35,510 nt of DNA from Brachionus koreanus (lineage: Eukaryota; Rotifera; Eurotatoria; Ploima; Brachionidae), in NCBI GenBank assembly GCA_016987375.1, contig PJRA01000506.1:571415-606924 (forward strand), read 5' to 3'. This document shows, one piece after another, positions 32,901 to 35,510 of the stretch. Within the stretch, counting starts at the first letter, position 1. Each line of letters begins with the position of its first letter. Position numbers and translations under genes: made by a program. The notes below the pieces were generated by a model. It was not told the DNA's origin and did no database searches. It saw only the letters and a program-made list of their open reading frames with translations.

Positions 32901-35369
32901 CTTGAAATATGCTTTAAAATAATCTATCAATAGTATTTGACATATTTGTTGTCGCCCTTTTCATTGTCCACTTATCTAAAGTTTTTCTTAATTAGAATAG
33001 GTTTATTTGATTGATACTCGGATCAAATAGTATATGTTTGACATAAGATTTAATAAAATTTAATAAAAAAAAAATACTCGATTTTTAATCGCTTCATTAA
33101 AACCCGGAAAAGTCAATCATAATCTCTAGACGCCCATTTTATGAATTTTTCTTTTATCAACATCCCTTCCAGTCTCATTTATCAGAATTTAAACAAACAT
33201 TCTATTAAATTTTCAATAGAGCTCTTACCGTTCAACGCCTTTACAGAACTTAACGATGACTAAACTTATTTTCTATTTTTTTTATTTTGAAAAAATTCAA
33301 TTCAATTTATATTTGTTAAAATAGCAATTAACTTTAAAAAAATAAATAAATCAATTTTTTTTTGTTTTTTTTTTCTTATCTTTATATAATAGTTGCGTAT
33401 ATCTCTATAAATTAATTTTATCTCAAGAAAAAAAAATTATATTCATAAATGATCTCTTAATTAAAACCTTAAAAAAAGGCTTTTATTTAACCGAAAATCG
33501 AAGAGTTTATAAGAGATAAATTACAATAATAATTTGTTTAATGGATTATTGTTAATTCTTTCAACCTCCTAGAATCCAGGATTTTGAAATATTATTGATA
33601 TAAAAGATTAATATTTTAACTATCTGTGTATCCTATTTATTTTGAACTAAATTTTAAAACAAATCATTGAAAATTAAATTTGTTTGACAAAACACAAAAA
33701 CACGTATTCTCTTCAAACTAATCGAATATGAGAAAATTTCTAAAATTTTTCAAAAAAATCGAATCAACTCCATTGATTTCACACTATCTTGCTAGTTGAT
33801 TAGTTTATCTAAAAATTAGAGTTTTTATTTTTTTGTAAATTGCAAATCTTTAGTCTTTTGACTTTTAAACATAAATTAGATATTTTCAAGGACTAAATAT
33901 ATACTAATTAATGAATATTTTTTTCACGTAAAGTATGCTTTTCCGGAAAAAAATTCTATTTATAAAGTCTCATGTATGCTACGAAGATATATCTAGGACG
34001 ATATGATTAATTTACTCGCAAGGCTTTTTGCTAAATTCATATTCATGTGAACGCATCGAAACAAAATTAGTAAATAAATACTTCCTAAAATGCTGCATTG
34101 ACTTTGAGTCGATTAATCGATCTTTCGCTCGATCGATTTCAAATTATTTATTCTATGTCTTAGAGTCATTAATAACGAGATATTTGATAGGAATTACACT
34201 AGGCCTGACTGACTTCACTAAGCAGAAGAATAGCAAAACTTTGGCTCAATTCAAATAGCATCTTTTTTTATTACCTTTTTATTTATTTGACCGATCAAGC
34301 AATAATCGTAAAAGTCCCAAAATTAATTGATTTTTTAAAATTAAAATACCAGATATTTTCTTACATTTAAAATAGTTTGAGTTTGTTTATCCTGAATTTG
34401 ATTTTAATTTAACTATTGATATTTGAAGACTTGAATGTATTGGGTTGTCATCTTCAGTGTTGAAAACAAATTTCCTCATTTTAAGATATTAATAGACACT
34501 TATTCGTCTATTTGATCGATATATTACAACAATAAATAATACAAAAAATTAATTGAAATTTTAACATTTTTAAAATAAACTTTAAAGATATTTGCACATT
34601 AGTTTTTAATCAATAAAATAAAATAAAATTTTGAAAATTAAAAATCAAATAACTTCATTGAGAATAATTAAAATTATCGACCTTGAATTTGTTTTTTTTT
34701 TTTTGTTTTATAGAAAGATTTATCTAAAAATAAATACCGCAATACAGTAAAGAGACCAAATCTTTTCATGACCAGACTGAGTGTTTATTTTTAGAGGAAA
34801 TAATAACCCAAGAAATTTTCTTATCTTGAAAAAAATTTGAAAATCACGAAAAGCACTCAAAAAAATTAAACTTAAACATCTTTAAAGTTTATAAATATTA
34901 TTTGATTAAGATTCAAGAAACCTATTGAGTCAAGAAAATGATTCTAATTAATTCGATTTATTGATATTAGAAAGATAAATGCAATTGAAAATATTTAAGT
35001 TTAATTTAGGATCTTCATAAAGATAAAATTAAAAAATTTTACTTATGACAATGATTTTCTGTTATTTCAGACTTTTTTCTCTAATTTTTTTAAATATGGC
35101 TTAATAAAATTACTTTTTTATTTTTTCAAGTTAAGCTTTTTTTATTTTAAATTCATGGGCAAGCCGTTTTAATTCAGTTTTTAATAAAACAAATTAAATC
35201 CAAAAGCTTTTAATTTGCTTGAGAGTATTTTTCATTGTGTTTTTTAAATTGTAGAAGTTTTAAAATTTTATCTCGGTCATTCATTTGTCGGATTTTTTTA
35301 ATCAACTTGATTACTTTAAAAAAATTGTATTTTATTGGGATTTCTTGTCTGGACAAAAAAAATTCATGA

Positions 35370-35510
35370 TTATTACTACCTGAGAAAAGAGTGTTGGTAG
35401 ATGGAGTGAAAAAAAATCCTATTTGGTTCAACCGAGATATTAAACAAGCATGTCAACTTAAATTCAGGGCTTTTGCCAAATATAGGGGAGCTTCTACAGC
35501 GAACAAACAA
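35370..35510 (+). pseudogene. LINE polyprotein fragment, runs off the window
   Basis: The open frame from 35370 to the last base includes LPEKRVLVDGVKKNPIWFN followed by RDIKQACQLKFRAFAKYRG. The arrangement of a Pro-containing lead, basic residues, PxWFN, then IKxA and a Lys/Arg-rich helix is typical of the linker between endonuclease and reverse transcriptase in CR1/L2/Jockey-like LINEs. An in-frame TGA lies just upstream (35367-35369) and no endonuclease was recognised before it, so the copy looks 5' decayed or truncated. The reverse transcriptase, if present, is beyond the window. Confidence 0.6.

Larger units (their letters stand above)
22418..35369. other. 13-kb region without recognised coding genes
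   Basis: This is the 5' side of the Shisa-like gene and could be its promoter, a long first intron, or both. Most of it is A/T-rich low complexity. It contains two pairs of short AT-tailed repeats (23664-23720 with 24536-24600, and 25964-26070 with 26859-26940). It also has a possible noncoding or 5' exon at about 23326-23406, a strong minus-strand donor at about 31614, and patches of higher sequence complexity near 24885-25100, 27610-28140, 29995-30160, 31190-31400 and 34075-34150. The small open frames inside it have Phe/Lys/Asn/Ile-rich translations with no recognisable family. Confidence 0.55.

Noticed and set aside
1..35510. CRISPR arrays, bacterial operons, tRNA or rRNA genes
   Set aside because: No regularly spaced direct repeats, no cloverleaf with a recognisable T-arm, and the genes are spliced eukaryotic genes.

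Overview
The window is nuclear DNA of a very A+T-rich animal. Protein genes are split by many short GT-AG introns of about 50-64 bases. The gene set is metazoan: a PP1 inhibitor, a complex I subunit, a motile-cilium protein and a Shisa-like membrane protein. The spacers are dominated by poly-A/T tracts, decayed LINE and Tc1/mariner pieces and small foldback elements. This would suit a compact AT-rich invertebrate such as a monogonont rotifer, but the taxon is inference only.

Layout. A single-exon PPP1R11 (PP1 inhibitor-3) gene lies on the minus strand at 913-1299. Diverging from it on the plus strand is a four-exon gene (4749-11541). Its first part matches the TASOR/DUF3715 pseudo-PARP domain and its second half is a long Glu/Lys-rich then Gln-rich tail. 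Its 3.7-kb and 0.8-kb introns hold several foldback elements and a Tc1/mariner relic. Convergent with it, after a decayed LINE reverse transcriptase (about 12138-12716), come two complete minus-strand genes whose exons could all be joined in frame: NDUFS8 (six exons, 207 aa) and DRC7 (eight exons, 848 aa). Next, also on the minus strand, is a Shisa-like single-pass membrane protein of at least two exons (20982-22417) whose signal-peptide exon is not identified. From about 22.4 kb to 35.4 kb there is no convincing coding gene. This stretch holds short LINE/SINE-like tails and a few patches of higher complexity that may be regulatory or 5' exons of the Shisa-like gene. The window ends inside a plus-strand LINE polyprotein fragment.

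The genes do not form a pathway. They are ordinary eukaryotic neighbours with separate promoters. The most unusual item is the TASOR-like protein with a Gln-rich tail. The repeat content (solo and paired arms of one foldback family, two further inverted-repeat elements, two families of AT-tailed repeats) is the other part worth following. All splice joins were made by reading frames, GT-AG sites and remembered family sequences. None was tested by alignment or transcript data.
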